The notes beneath the pieces are model-generated. The model ran no database searches. It was not told the origin of the DNA and saw only the letters and a program-made list of their open reading frames with translations. A program made the position numbers and the translations under genes. From contig JAOARW010000105.1 in NCBI GenBank assembly GCA_025210475.1, positions 1-64,000 of the forward strand: a stretch of 64,000 nucleotides of DNA. Reading direction: 5' to 3'. Shown here in pieces: positions 8,215 through 18,100 of the stretch. Each line of letters begins with the position of its first letter. Position 1 is the stretch's first letter. The stretch is from Carboxylicivirga sp. (lineage in GTDB: Bacteria; Bacteroidota; Bacteroidia; Bacteroidales; Marinilabiliaceae).

Positions 8215-8774
8215 TATATGCTGTAAACAAAGTTGTGCTCTGCTTCTTTAAAAGCAGGTAAAATGCTATCCTTGGATGAAATAATTCTTTTTTCGGTTGG
8301 TACCTTCCAGTCGATGTTTAGCTGGGCATCGTTATAGGCAATACCTCTTTCAGCTTCCTGGCTGTAGTAATTATCACATTTGTAGCAGAAGATTGCTGTC
8401 TCACTTAAAACAGAGAAGCCGTGTGCAAATCCCTGTGGAATATAAAACTGTAATTTATTTTCAGATGATAGCTCTACGGCATAATGCTGACCAAAAGTAG
8501 GGGAGTTTTTTCGAAGATCAACAGCTACATCTAATACTGTGCCTTCAAGCACATGAACCAGTTTGGATTGAGAATATGGCGCCAATTGATAATGTAGCCC
8601 TCGAATTACACCATATGTCGACTTTGAAATATTATCCTGTATGAAGCTGGCAGTTATTCCAGCCTTTTTATATCTTTTTTCAGAATATGATTCTTGAAAA
8701 TAACCTCTTGGATCAGCAAAAACTTCTGGCTTTACAATAAGGAGGTTGGGTATGTCTGTTTTAATAATTTCCAT
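8214..8774 (-). CDS. rfbC: dTDP-4-dehydrorhamnose 3,5-epimerase
   Basis: This protein is 186 residues long from the ATG at 8774; a longer reading frame would need a TTG at 8783. The cupin-type core shows FADPRGYFQESY near the N-terminus, the active-site RGLHYQ motif (about residues 59-64) and PQGFAHGF (about 115-122). These are typical of RmlC. It makes dTDP-4-keto-L-rhamnose for the reductase encoded immediately downstream. A TATATTTG promoter-like element lies about 18 bases before the start. Confidence 0.95.
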   Translation of the reverse strand: MEIIKTDIPNLLIVKPEVFADPRGYFQESYSEKRYKKAGITASFIQDNISKSTYGVIRGLHYQLAPYSQSKLVHVLEGTVLDVAVDLRKNSPTFGQHYAVELSSENKLQFYIPQGFAHGFSVLSETAIFCYKCDNYYSQEAERGIAYNDAQLNIDWKVPTEKRIISSKDSILPAFKEAEHNFVYSI

Positions 8775-8791
8775 ATGAAGCAATTTGGGTG

Positions 8792-8799
8792 CAAATATA
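8792..8799 (-). promoter_or_regulatory. -7 element for the rfbC-rfbD-phosphohexomutase unit
   Basis: The reverse strand reads TATATTTG, matching TAnnTTTG, with the rfbC ATG about 18 bases downstream. No -33 TTG was found at 17-21 bases. The rest of the spacer to 9050 is AT-rich and shows no gene. Confidence 0.4.
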
Positions 8800-9050
8800 G
8801 GAAGATAATAAGTGGAAGTTTAATTGTTTTGACAAATTAAAAGAAAACTCTGTTAAAATGTATTGAAAAGCAAAATGATAATTTACTGTTCGGCAATCAT
8901 CTATAAATATAATATATCATGGGTTTCTTATAGATCGGAATGATTTGTTTGGAAATCCTTCTTATAATAGGGTATAGACTTGTACCAGACCCATCTTCCA
9001 TTAAAATTCCTTTTCTTTTTTCTCATGATAGAAGAATTTTAATGTCTGCT

Positions 9051-10004
9051 CTATTGGTTGGAACTTGTTTTTAATAAGTTGTCAAAGTAGCTGATTGTAT
9101 GTTTTAATCCTTCAGTTAGTTGGATTTTGGGTTCCCAATTATTCAACTTTTCTTTTGCTAAACTAATGTCAGGTTGGCGTTGCAATGGATCATCCTCAGG
9201 TAAAGGAAGGTGGATGATTTTTGACTTGGAATTGGTTAATTCAATAATGTTTTGAGCCAATTCCAGCATGGTAAACTCATTTGGATTACCGATGTTTACA
9301 GGTCCGGTAAAGTTATCTGCATTCATCATCCGAATCATTCCTTCTACCAAATCATCTACATATTGAAAACTGCGTGTTTGTTTGCCATCTCCAAAAATCG
9401 TGATGTCCTCGCCTTTAAGTGCCTGAACGATGAAATTCGAAACAACACGACCATCGTTAGGATTCATTCTTGGACCATAAGTGTTGAAGATGCGAATGAT
9501 TTTGATATCAACGTTGTTTTGTTCATGATAATTCACAAACAAACTTTCTGCACAACGTTTTCCTTCATCATAACACGAGCGTATGCCAATTGGATTAACA
9601 TTGCCCCAATAGTCTTCTGTTTGTGGATGTACTAATGGGTCACCATATACTTCACTGGTGGAAGCCTGCAGGATTCTAGCATTGATACGCTTAGCTAATC
9701 CCAGCATATTAATAACGCCCATTACCGAAGTTTTTATGGTTTTAATGGAATTGTACTGGTAGTGAACTGGTGAAGCAGGACATGCTAAGTTGTAAATCTG
9801 ATCTACTTCTACAAAATACGGGTGCGTAACATCTTGTCTTATTAGCTCAAAGTAAGGATTGGTCATTAAATGAACAACATTATCCTTTGCACCAGTAAAA
9901 TAATTGTCCAGGCAAATCACTTCATTGCCTTCTTTTAGTAGGCGTTCGCATAAATGAGAGCCAATAAATCCTGCGCCTCCGGTAACTAATACTCTGTTTT
10001 TCAT
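9051..10004 (-). CDS. UDP-glucuronate decarboxylase (UDP-xylose synthase, UXS-type SDR)
   Basis: This protein is 317 residues long from the ATG at 10004; the longer frame needs a TTG at 10037. It has the Rossmann motif TGGAGFIGSHL, the UXS-typical LACPASPVHYQ segment, ASTSEVYGDP with the catalytic Ser/Thr, and the SCYDEGKR catalytic Tyr-x3-Lys. NTYGPRM and GDGKQTRSFQYVDD are also characteristic. The enzyme converts UDP-glucuronate to UDP-xylose. The UDP-glucose dehydrogenase that makes UDP-glucuronate is encoded just upstream on the same strand, so the two form a pathway pair. Confidence 0.92.
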   Translation of the reverse strand: MKNRVLVTGGAGFIGSHLCERLLKEGNEVICLDNYFTGAKDNVVHLMTNPYFELIRQDVTHPYFVEVDQIYNLACPASPVHYQYNSIKTIKTSVMGVINMLGLAKRINARILQASTSEVYGDPLVHPQTEDYWGNVNPIGIRSCYDEGKRCAESLFVNYHEQNNVDIKIIRIFNTYGPRMNPNDGRVVSNFIVQALKGEDITIFGDGKQTRSFQYVDDLVEGMIRMMNADNFTGPVNIGNPNEFTMLELAQNIIELTNSKSKIIHLPLPEDDPLQRQPDISLAKEKLNNWEPKIQLTEGLKHTISYFDNLLKTSSNQ

Positions 10005-10101
10005 TATAATTATCCTCGAAAGTTTCTTTGAAATCAATGATCGTTAAAGAATAAAATCCCGAAGTTAATTAATCTTCAGGCTTCGATTCAAAAAAATATC
10101 A

Positions 10102-11427
10102 TTACTTTGAAATGGTAGGTCTTCCTATGCTGTAATAAGTGTAACCAAATTCTGCCATTTCTTCGGGTTCATAAATATTACGGCCGTCAAAAATAACTTT
10201 GTTATTCATTAATTTATCCATCACTTTATAATTAGGCATTCTAAAATCGGGCCATTCGGTGATAAGAATTAACGCGTCAGCATCTATTAATACATCATAT
10301 TGGTCTCTTCCGTATTCAATGGAATCACCCAGCATGTGCTTAGCTTCTTCCATAGCTACCGGATCATAGGCTTTTACTTTGGCGCCCAATTCTATCAGAG
10401 CATTTGCAATAACAACAGAAGGAGCTTCTCGCATATCGTCAGTGTGTGGTTTAAAAGAAAGTCCCCACATCGCAAATGTTTTGCCACGTAAATCAGCAAA
10501 ATGCTCCTTAATTTTCTTGATGATCACTTTTTTCTGATCATCATTAACATTCTCAACAGCCTCTAATATTCTTAGATTGTAATTATTAAGTTGCGCAGTT
10601 TTAATAATGGCTTTCACATCTTTTGGAAAGCATGAACCACCATAACCGGCACCGGCATATATAAATTTATCACCAATGCGAGAGTCCGAGCCAATACCAC
10701 GGCGTACGTTTGTTACATCGGCACCTACAATTTCGCATAGGTTGGCAATATCGTTCATAAAGCTGATTTTTGTAGCCAGCATTGAGTTGGCCGCATACTT
10801 GGTCATTTCAGCCGAAGGGATGTCCATGAAAAGAATTGGGTGTCCGTTGAGAACAAAAGGCTTGTATAGGCGCCTCATTAGTTTCTCGGCTTTCTCAGAT
10901 TCAACTCCAACTATGATTCTGTCAGGTTTTAAGAAATCTTGAATGGCATTTCCTTCTTTTAAAAACTCCGGGTTGGAAGCCACATCAAAATCCAACTCAA
11001 TTCCGCGTTTCTCTATTTCATCCTGTATTGCAGCTTTAACTTTTTTAGCCGTTCCAATAGGTACAGTACTTTTAGTTACAATAACCAGGTAGTTATTCAT
11101 ATGCCTGCCAATTTGGCGCGCTACTTCCAATACATGGCTTAAATCAGCACTGCCATCTTCGCCGGGAGGAGTTCCAACAGCAATAAAAATAGCTTCAGAA
11201 TGTTCTAGGCTATCTTTCAGACTGGTTGAAAAATGTAGTCTTTCTTTTTCTACATTTTTTAAAACCATGCGGTCGAGGCCGGGTTCATATATGGGTATAA
11301 TACCTTCTTTAAGTTTGCTGATTTTATCTTCGTCGATATCAACACAAGTAACATTAATACCAGTGTTTGCAAAGCATGTACCGCTTACTAATCCAACATA
11401 ACCAGTACCAACTATTGATATTTTCAT
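10102..11427 (-). CDS. ugd: UDP-glucose 6-dehydrogenase
   Basis: This 441-residue enzyme shows the N-terminal NAD motif GTGYVGLVSG (residues 7-16), the TSTVPIGT-like loop (here KSTVPIGT), NPEFLKEGNA (about 153-162) and the catalytic cysteine motif GGSCFPKD (about 259-266). It oxidises UDP-glucose twice to UDP-glucuronate, using NAD+. Only about 100 bases separate it from the UXS gene it feeds. A TACTTTTG promoter-like element lies about 80 bases upstream. Confidence 0.95.
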   Translation of the reverse strand: MKISIVGTGYVGLVSGTCFANTGINVTCVDIDEDKISKLKEGIIPIYEPGLDRMVLKNVEKERLHFSTSLKDSLEHSEAIFIAVGTPPGEDGSADLSHVLEVARQIGRHMNNYLVIVTKSTVPIGTAKKVKAAIQDEIEKRGIELDFDVASNPEFLKEGNAIQDFLKPDRIIVGVESEKAEKLMRRLYKPFVLNGHPILFMDIPSAEMTKYAANSMLATKISFMNDIANLCEIVGADVTNVRRGIGSDSRIGDKFIYAGAGYGGSCFPKDVKAIIKTAQLNNYNLRILEAVENVNDDQKKVIIKKIKEHFADLRGKTFAMWGLSFKPHTDDMREAPSVVIANALIELGAKVKAYDPVAMEEAKHMLGDSIEYGRDQYDVLIDADALILITEWPDFRMPNYKVMDKLMNNKVIFDGRNIYEPEEMAEFGYTYYSIGRPTISK

Positions 11428-11788
11428 AGGCGATGTATTGTTTAGGGCTTAAAATCCTAAAATAATTTTGATGAATATAATAATTTACATCTGTTTTTCG
11501 AAAGCCAAAAGTATAAATTTTTATCCAGAGGCATCTTTAATTAATAGGTGAGTTTGTATGATTTTTATTAGTTACCTGTTAAACCGGAAATAGGGAGATG
11601 TAATTGTAGATTTCAATAAAATCATTTAAAAATAGTAAGGCTGTTGACGTCAGCCGATATGTGTTATATTTTTACTTACTGCATATTATTTGAGTCAGAA
11701 GCTTTTATACATTGAAAAAAGTTTCTAATTTTGCAGCGATTTTTTTCAATATAATGTCTAACTACTAGATTTTTAACATTTAAACAAA
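11428..11788. promoter_or_regulatory. Divergent intergenic region of ugd and rpsA with two -7 elements
   Basis: No gene is seen in these 361 bases. TACTTTTG on the reverse strand (11506-11513) suits the ugd promoter. TAATTTTG on the forward strand (11726-11733) suits the rpsA promoter and would leave a leader of about 50 bases. Neither has a clear TTG at the -33 spacing. No strong ribosomal autoregulatory hairpin was seen before rpsA. Confidence 0.5.
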
Positions 11789-13639
11789 ATGGCAGAAGAA
11801 AAAGTAAATGCCGAAGAGCAGGAAAATGCTCCGGTGAAGGAAGTGGTAGCTAACGTACCAATGGAAGATTTTGATTGGGATAGCTATGAAGCAGGCGACG
11901 TTGTAGGCGCAGGTGCTTCAAAAGAAGAATTAGCAGAAATGTATGATAAAACTTTATCTACAATTTCTGAAAAAGAGGTTATTGAAGGTGAAGTTATTAC
12001 TCTTACTAAGCGTGAGGTTGTAATTAACATTGGTTTCAAATCAGATGGTATTGTTAGTCGTAACGAGTTTCGTTACAATCCTGAGTTAGCTGTAGGCGAC
12101 AAAGTTGAAGTTTACGTAGAAAGCCAGGAAGACAAAAAAGGACAGCTAGTACTTTCTCATAAGAAAGCACGTGCATTGCGTTCATGGGACAGAGTTAATG
12201 AAGCGTTGGATAACGACGAAGTTATCAAAGGTTACATCAAGTGTCGTACTAAAGGTGGTATGATCGTTGACGTATTTGGTATCGAAGCTTTCTTACCAGG
12301 TTCTCAAATTGATGTTAAGCCTATCCGCGATTACGATATGTATGTGGGCAAAACAATGGAATTCAAAGTGGTTAAGATCAACCCTGAGTTCAAAAACGTT
12401 GTTGTATCTCACAAAGCGCTTATCGAGGCTGAGCTTGAGCAGCAGAAGAAAGATATCATTTCTAAGTTGGAGAAAGGTCAGGTTCTTGAAGGAACTGTTA
12501 AGAACATCACTTCTTACGGTGTATTCATCGACCTTGGTGGCGTAGACGGATTGATTCACATTACAGACCTTTCATGGGGTCGCGTAAATCACCCAGAAGA
12601 AATTGTTCAGTTAGATCAGAAATTGAACGTTGTAATTCTTGACTTCGATGATGAGAAGAAGCGTATTGCTTTAGGTTTAAAACAATTGACATCTCACCCA
12701 TGGGATTCATTGGACTCAGAGCTTAAAGTTGGTGACATTGTTAAAGGAAAAGTGGTTGTTATGGCTGACTATGGTGCATTCGTTGAGATTGCAGCTGGTG
12801 TTGAAGGTCTGATCCACGTTTCAGAGATGTCATGGTCGCAGCACTTAAGAAGCGCTCAGGACTTCTTAAAAGTGGGTGATGAAGTAGAAGCTATGGTATT
12901 GACTTTAGATCGCGAAGAGCGTAAGATGTCACTTGGTATCAAGCAGCTTAAGGCTGATCCATGGGAGAAAATTGAAGAGAAGTATGCTGTTGGTAGCAAG
13001 CATTCTGCTACTGTTCGCAACTTCACTAACTTCGGTGTATTTGTAGAAATTGAAGAAGGTATTGACGGATTAATCCACATCTCAGATCTTTCTTGGACTA
13101 AGAAAATCAAGCACCCAGCAGAATTTACTGCTATTGGTGATTCAATCGAAGTGGTTGTTCTTGAAATCGACAAGGAAAACCGTCGCTTAAGCTTAGGTCA
13201 CAAGCAGCTTGAAGAGAATCCATGGGATGTATTTGAAGGTATTTTCACTTTAGATTCAATTCACGAAGGAACAATTGTTGACATTTTCGATAAAGGTGCC
13301 GTTATTGCATTACAGTACGGTGTTGAAGGATTTGCAACTCCTCGTCACTTAGTGAAAGAAGACGGTGCGCAAGCTAAAGTTGATGAAAAACTTAACTTTA
13401 AAGTGATTGAATTCAACAAAGCTGCTAAGCGTATTATCCTTTCTCACTCACGTACTTTTGAAGATGCTATCAAGTCAGAAGAAGATTCTGCCAAGAAAGC
13501 AGCTGCTAAAGCAACTAAAAAAGGTGTGAAGAAGTTGAATGATAACTTAGAAAAGACTACTTTAGGAGATATTTCTGAATTAGCTGCATTGAAAAATCAA
13601 TTGGAAGCTAACGAAGGAAAAGCTGAAGGAGACAAATAA
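11789..13639 (+). CDS. rpsA: 30S ribosomal protein S1
   Basis: This 616-residue protein contains six S1 RNA-binding repeats starting near residues 65, 150, 230, 315, 400 and 490. Repeats 3-5 carry the clear GVFVEI/GLIHISDLSW signature, and repeats 1 and 2 are the degenerate ribosome-binding type. An acidic N-terminal extension (residues 1-50) and a lysine-rich C-terminal tail are typical of Bacteroidota S1. It helps mRNAs bind to the 30S subunit, which matters in a phylum with weak Shine-Dalgarno sequences. Codon use is more biased than in its neighbours, as expected for high expression. Confidence 0.97.
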   Translation: MAEEKVNAEEQENAPVKEVVANVPMEDFDWDSYEAGDVVGAGASKEELAEMYDKTLSTISEKEVIEGEVITLTKREVVINIGFKSDGIVSRNEFRYNPELAVGDKVEVYVESQEDKKGQLVLSHKKARALRSWDRVNEALDNDEVIKGYIKCRTKGGMIVDVFGIEAFLPGSQIDVKPIRDYDMYVGKTMEFKVVKINPEFKNVVVSHKALIEAELEQQKKDIISKLEKGQVLEGTVKNITSYGVFIDLGGVDGLIHITDLSWGRVNHPEEIVQLDQKLNVVILDFDDEKKRIALGLKQLTSHPWDSLDSELKVGDIVKGKVVVMADYGAFVEIAAGVEGLIHVSEMSWSQHLRSAQDFLKVGDEVEAMVLTLDREERKMSLGIKQLKADPWEKIEEKYAVGSKHSATVRNFTNFGVFVEIEEGIDGLIHISDLSWTKKIKHPAEFTAIGDSIEVVVLEIDKENRRLSLGHKQLEENPWDVFEGIFTLDSIHEGTIVDIFDKGAVIALQYGVEGFATPRHLVKEDGAQAKVDEKLNFKVIEFNKAAKRIILSHSRTFEDAIKSEEDSAKKAAAKATKKGVKKLNDNLEKTTLGDISELAALKNQLEANEGKAEGDK

Positions 13640-13662
13640 TAAGTTATAAAAAGCAACGATAT

Positions 13663-14019
13663 ATGGACTTCAAAATTGATAAATTAGATGAATTTACACT
13701 GGTTCAGGTACTGAAGGAAAAGATGGATACCCACGTGGCTCCAACTTTAAAATCGGAACTGGTACTCTTATCTGGTAATGGTGAAAAGCACATTTTACTT
13801 GATTTAGGTAAGTGTAATTATTGTGATTCATCTGGCTTAAGTGCAATTTTGGTGGCCAATCGTTTGTGTAAAAATGCAGATGGTGTATTTGTTTTGGCAG
13901 GTTTGCAGCCGGCAGTTGAGCGACTGATTTCAGTTTCTCAATTGGATTCGGTATTAAACATTGCACCATCGTTAGAGGATGGTATACAAATGATTCGTAA
14001 AGCCATTGAAGCAATTTAA
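13663..14019 (+). CDS. STAS-domain anti-sigma factor antagonist
   Basis: This 118-residue single STAS domain has the conserved phosphorylation loop YCDSSGLSA (about residues 48-56). The second Ser aligns with the regulatory Ser of SpoIIAA/RsbV. Such proteins release a sigma factor from its anti-sigma kinase or act in other partner-switching. No anti-sigma kinase or phosphatase is next to it, so its partner is unknown. It sits 23 bases behind rpsA and its stop overlaps the rnz start (TAATG), so it is probably in an rpsA-STAS-rnz operon, an arrangement I recall from other Bacteroidota. Confidence 0.9.
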   Translation: MDFKIDKLDEFTLVQVLKEKMDTHVAPTLKSELVLLSGNGEKHILLDLGKCNYCDSSGLSAILVANRLCKNADGVFVLAGLQPAVERLISVSQLDSVLNIAPSLEDGIQMIRKAIEAI

Positions 14020-14936
14020 TGGCTCTATCGGTTACCATTCTTGGAAGTAATTCAGCATTACCAATATCGGATAGATATCCTACCGCTCAGATACTACGCG
14101 TATCTGAGCGGTTTTTTTTGATTGATTGTGGCGAAGGAACGCAAATGCAATTGCGCCGCAATAAAATTAATTTCTCAAAAATCAATCAGATCTTCCTATC
14201 TCATTTACATGGTGATCATGTTTTTGGTCTGATGGGTTTGATTTCAACTTTCGGATTATTGGGGCGGAGAAAGGCACTTACCATTCATGCTCATTCTGAT
14301 CTGAAAAATCTACTGAAGCCACATCTCGATTATTTTTGTGCCGATTTGCCCTATCAGATCGTTTTTAAGGATTTGAACTATGACGAGCCAACGGTTATTT
14401 ATGAAGATAAAAAGGTTGTTGTGCTATCTTTTCCCTTATCTCATCGAATTCCAACCTGCGGGTTTTTAATTAAAGAAAAGGCCAAGCAGCCGAATATTCG
14501 AAAAGAGGCCATTGAGAGGTATCAACTAAGCGTTCCTGAAATAGTGGCTATTAAAAATGGCCAGGAATTTATTGGTGAAGATGGATTACCGGTTGATTCG
14601 TCAGAGTTGTTAACTCCTGCTCCCAAACCTTGTTCTTACGCCTTTTGTTCAGATACCCGTTATTATCGGCGGGTTATTCCAATTATTAAAGAAGTAGATT
14701 TATTATACCACGAGGCTACATTTTTGCATGAATTAAAAGATTTAGCCAAGCGTACAAGTCATACAACAGCAAAACAGGCAGCTACCATCGCTCGGGATGC
14801 AAATGTTGGTCAGCTATTATTAGGTCATTTTTCCAGTCGTTATCGAGATTTAAAGCCTTTTGAAGAAGAGGCAAGGAGTGTGTTTGATAATGCTATTTTG
14901 GTTAATGATAATATGACCATTGAAGTAAAGCGCTGA
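14019..14936 (+). CDS. rnz: Ribonuclease Z (tRNA 3'-processing endonuclease)
   Basis: This 305-residue metallo-beta-lactamase-fold nuclease shows the zinc motif HLHGDH (His62-x-His64-x-Asp66-His67), further ligands in FPLSHRIPTCGF and FCSDTRYY, and HEATFLHE and LLGHFSSRY near the C-terminus. The length is normal for RNase Z. It cleaves the 3' trailer of tRNA precursors. It is coupled to the STAS gene by a one-base overlap. Confidence 0.95.
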   Translation: MALSVTILGSNSALPISDRYPTAQILRVSERFFLIDCGEGTQMQLRRNKINFSKINQIFLSHLHGDHVFGLMGLISTFGLLGRRKALTIHAHSDLKNLLKPHLDYFCADLPYQIVFKDLNYDEPTVIYEDKKVVVLSFPLSHRIPTCGFLIKEKAKQPNIRKEAIERYQLSVPEIVAIKNGQEFIGEDGLPVDSSELLTPAPKPCSYAFCSDTRYYRRVIPIIKEVDLLYHEATFLHELKDLAKRTSHTTAKQAATIARDANVGQLLLGHFSSRYRDLKPFEEEARSVFDNAILVNDNMTIEVKR

Positions 14937-15099
14937 TCCTTGCAGCAGATTTCGTAACAATTTTTCCATACTTCTTTCGGGGTGTTTACATTTTATTGTA
15001 AAAAAATGTAAAAAAAAATAATCATGAGTGTATCCGTTGTGGCTCCTCATGTTTGTAGATTTTTGTGTGCAAATGTTAAGTTGCGTAAAATCACAAAAT

Positions 15100-15117
15100 A
15101 ATGCAAACGCTTGCATT
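15100..15117. promoter_or_regulatory. Probable LacI-family operator upstream of SusC
   Basis: AATGCAAACGCTTGCATT is an 18-bp palindrome with one mismatched pair. It is almost identical to the perfect palindrome before the GH2 gene at 22485-22500, and it has the central CG and TTGCAT arms of LacI-family operators. A LacI regulator is encoded between the two sites. It overlaps a possible -33 TTG (15112-15114) that is followed 18 bases later by TAATCTTTG (15133-15141), so a bound regulator would block RNA polymerase. The remaining spacer from 14937 shows only an AT-rich inverted repeat at 14985-15012. Confidence 0.8.
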
Positions 15118-15187
15118 GTAAAAATTATTCATTAATCTTTGTTTTGATTTTGTGATTAGAAATATCGTTAAACTAAAATTAAATCAA

Positions 15188-18100
15188 ATGAATAAAAAAT
15201 CTGTTTACAAGCTTATTGGTGAGGTTGTATATGCATTAAATGCGAAAGTTTACCTCTTCGTATCTATTGCATTATTTATTCTTTCGTCAATGCAAGTTGT
15301 TGCACAGAATGTGCGAACAGTTCAAGGATTGGTGACTGATGAAAGTGGCATTTCGATTCCAGGTGCCAATGTTTCGATTAAAGGAACAACTACGGGTACC
15401 ATAACCGATATAGATGGTAATTTTACTATATCTGTAAAGGAATTGGATGTTTTGCACTTCAGTTTTATTGGTTATAAAGCACAGGAAATTCCCGTTGGTG
15501 GAAAAACAAAATTTACTGTAGTTCTAGAAAAGGACGTTACTGATTTGGATGAAGTTGTTATTACTGCTCTGGGAATTAAGAGAGAAAAGAAAGCACTTGG
15601 TTATTCGGTCACAGAGGTAAAAGCGGATGACATAGCTAAAAATGGAGAAGTGAACCCGATAGCTAGTTTGGCAGGTAAGGTTGCTGGGGTGGATATTACG
15701 CAAACATCTGCAGGGCCATCTGGTTCAAAGCGAGTTGTGATTCGAGGAATTAGTGAACTTGAAGGAGCAAACCAGCCATTGTATGTAATTGATGGAGTTC
15801 CGGTTGATAACTCAACGATGGGACAGGCGACAGAATGGGGTGGATTTGATTTGGGGGATGGAACGGCAGATCTTAACTCCGAAGATATCGAATCGATCTC
15901 TATTTTAAAAGGGGCTTCGGCTTCAGCTCTCTATGGTAGCCGGGCTATGAATGGTGTTATTTTAATAACCACCAAATCGGGTAAAAAGGGACAAAATGGT
16001 TTGGGAATTGACTTTAACTCATCAGCTACCTTTGATCAGGTTTCCACTCGCTTAGATGAATATCAGACCATTTATGGGCAAGGTAGTAATGGTTTGTTAC
16101 CTCGCGAAGGGCAACCGGCCAATAATATTACTTCTGCCTGGGGACCAAAGCTTGATCCGTCGATTATGTTGATGCAACAAGATGGGAATGAGTATCCATA
16201 TGCGCATGTTGATGATAATATTCAAGGCTTTTTTCGTCTTGGAAAAACCTACAATAATAGCATTGCCCTTTCGTCTGGCGGTGAAAAAGGAAGTGTAAGG
16301 TTTTCATATACAAATGTTCATAACGAAGATATTATTCCTAAATCAGGATTAAACAGGAATACTTTTAATCTTCGGGCAACAACTGAGATTAATGATTTTA
16401 TGGAAGTGGATGCAAAGGCGACGTTTATTTCTGACAATGTGGATAACCGCCCTGCCATGACCGATGAAGTAACAAATATTGGAAATGGTTTGGTGGGAAT
16501 CGTTCCCAACTTTAACGAAGCATGGTTGCAGACTTATGTTGATGAAAACGGCAATTACATTGATTATACAGGAAATGATTATCGGGCAAATCCATACTGG
16601 ACATTGAACGAAACATTTAATGAGAGTAAGAAAAATCGATTTGTAGGATTCGCTGCCTTGAATGTGGCCTTTACAAAAGATTTAAAGCTGCGGTTGAAAT
16701 CGGGAATTGACAGATATAATAGTCGTTTCATTAATTTCTATAACAAGAATACACCAACAAAAGCCGGTGGTGTTTTTAACGAAATTAATACTAATGCGGA
16801 AGAAATTAATTACGAAGCATTGTTAAGTTATAACAAGAAGATTGGGGAGTGGAACGTATCGGCCAATCTGGGTGGTAATATCATGCAGAATAAAATTGTA
16901 GGTAATCGTATTGTAGGTACCGAAATTGTAGAACCCGGTATTGCCAGTATCATTAACTTTACCAATGTAGAGGTGATGCCAAGTGAGTATCAGAAAGAGA
17001 TTCATAGTGTTTATGCCTTTGCTCAGCTGGGGTATAAGAATTTTGCCTTTATCGATGTGACGGGACGTAATGACTGGTCGTCAACACTGCCTGCTGATAA
17101 CAACTCATATTTTTATCCATCAGTATCGGGTAGTTTTATTTTTACCGATGGTTTTGACATGAATTTGCCTTGGTTCACTTACGGTAAGCTTAGGGCTTCG
17201 TGGGCACAGGTAGGAAGCGATACAGATCCGTATCGATTGGCTTTAACCTATGGCTTAACCGGAAAATCGTATAACGGAATGGCAACAGGAGCTATTATGG
17301 AAGATTTTATACCAAATTCAGAGCTTCAGCCCCAAACAACAACATCGTGGGAAGTTGGAACGGATTTGCGTTTTTTTAATAATGCAGTAGGTCTTGATGT
17401 TACCTATTATGAACAAACAACTGATGATCAGATTCTGAATGTTGAAGTGCCTGTTGTTTCGGGATATCGCAATGCTATTTTAAACTCCGGATCATTAGAA
17501 AATAAAGGGATTGAAATGCAATTGAATGTGAAGCCTTTTAAAGGTGATTTTACCTGGGACATTGTTCTTAATTATACGAAAGTTTGGAATACGGTTAAAA
17601 GTTTACACGAAAAAGTGGATGCATACACCATTGCGAATGCCCGTTGGTCTGGTGTTAGTGTTGTTGCCCTTGAGGGCGAAGAGTTTGGTGTTATTATGGG
17701 GCGTGCTTTTAAGCGGGATGATGATGGAAATATTGTTCATGATGCCAGTACAGGCTTGCCAATTGCCACAGATAGCCCTCAAAAAATCGGTAGTATATTG
17801 CCCGATTGGACTGGTGGTATGATTAACACTTTTTCGTATAAAAACGTGACTTTGAAAGCTAATTTGGATGTAAGAATTGGAGGAGATATTTACTCGATAA
17901 CTAACCGCCAGATGGTTGGTGGCGGAACGCATGCTATTACTGAGGCAGGGCGCGAAGGATTTAATGATTGGGCAAAGCGGAATGATGATGCCAGAAATGA
18001 ATGGATTGACGGTGGTAACAATCCTGATGATTACGAGCCGATTCCAATGGATAAAGGTTTTGTTGGTGAAGGTGTGAAGTTAGTTGGCGTTGATGAAGAA

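Noticed and set aside
14985..15012. TTTACATTTT/AAAATGTAAA inverted repeat after rnz
   Set aside because: It is AT-only and followed by A rather than T on the forward strand, so I do not call it a terminator.
15152..15187. GTG start for the first SusC
   Set aside because: The ATG at 15188 is more usual, and the extra residues do not improve the signal peptide.
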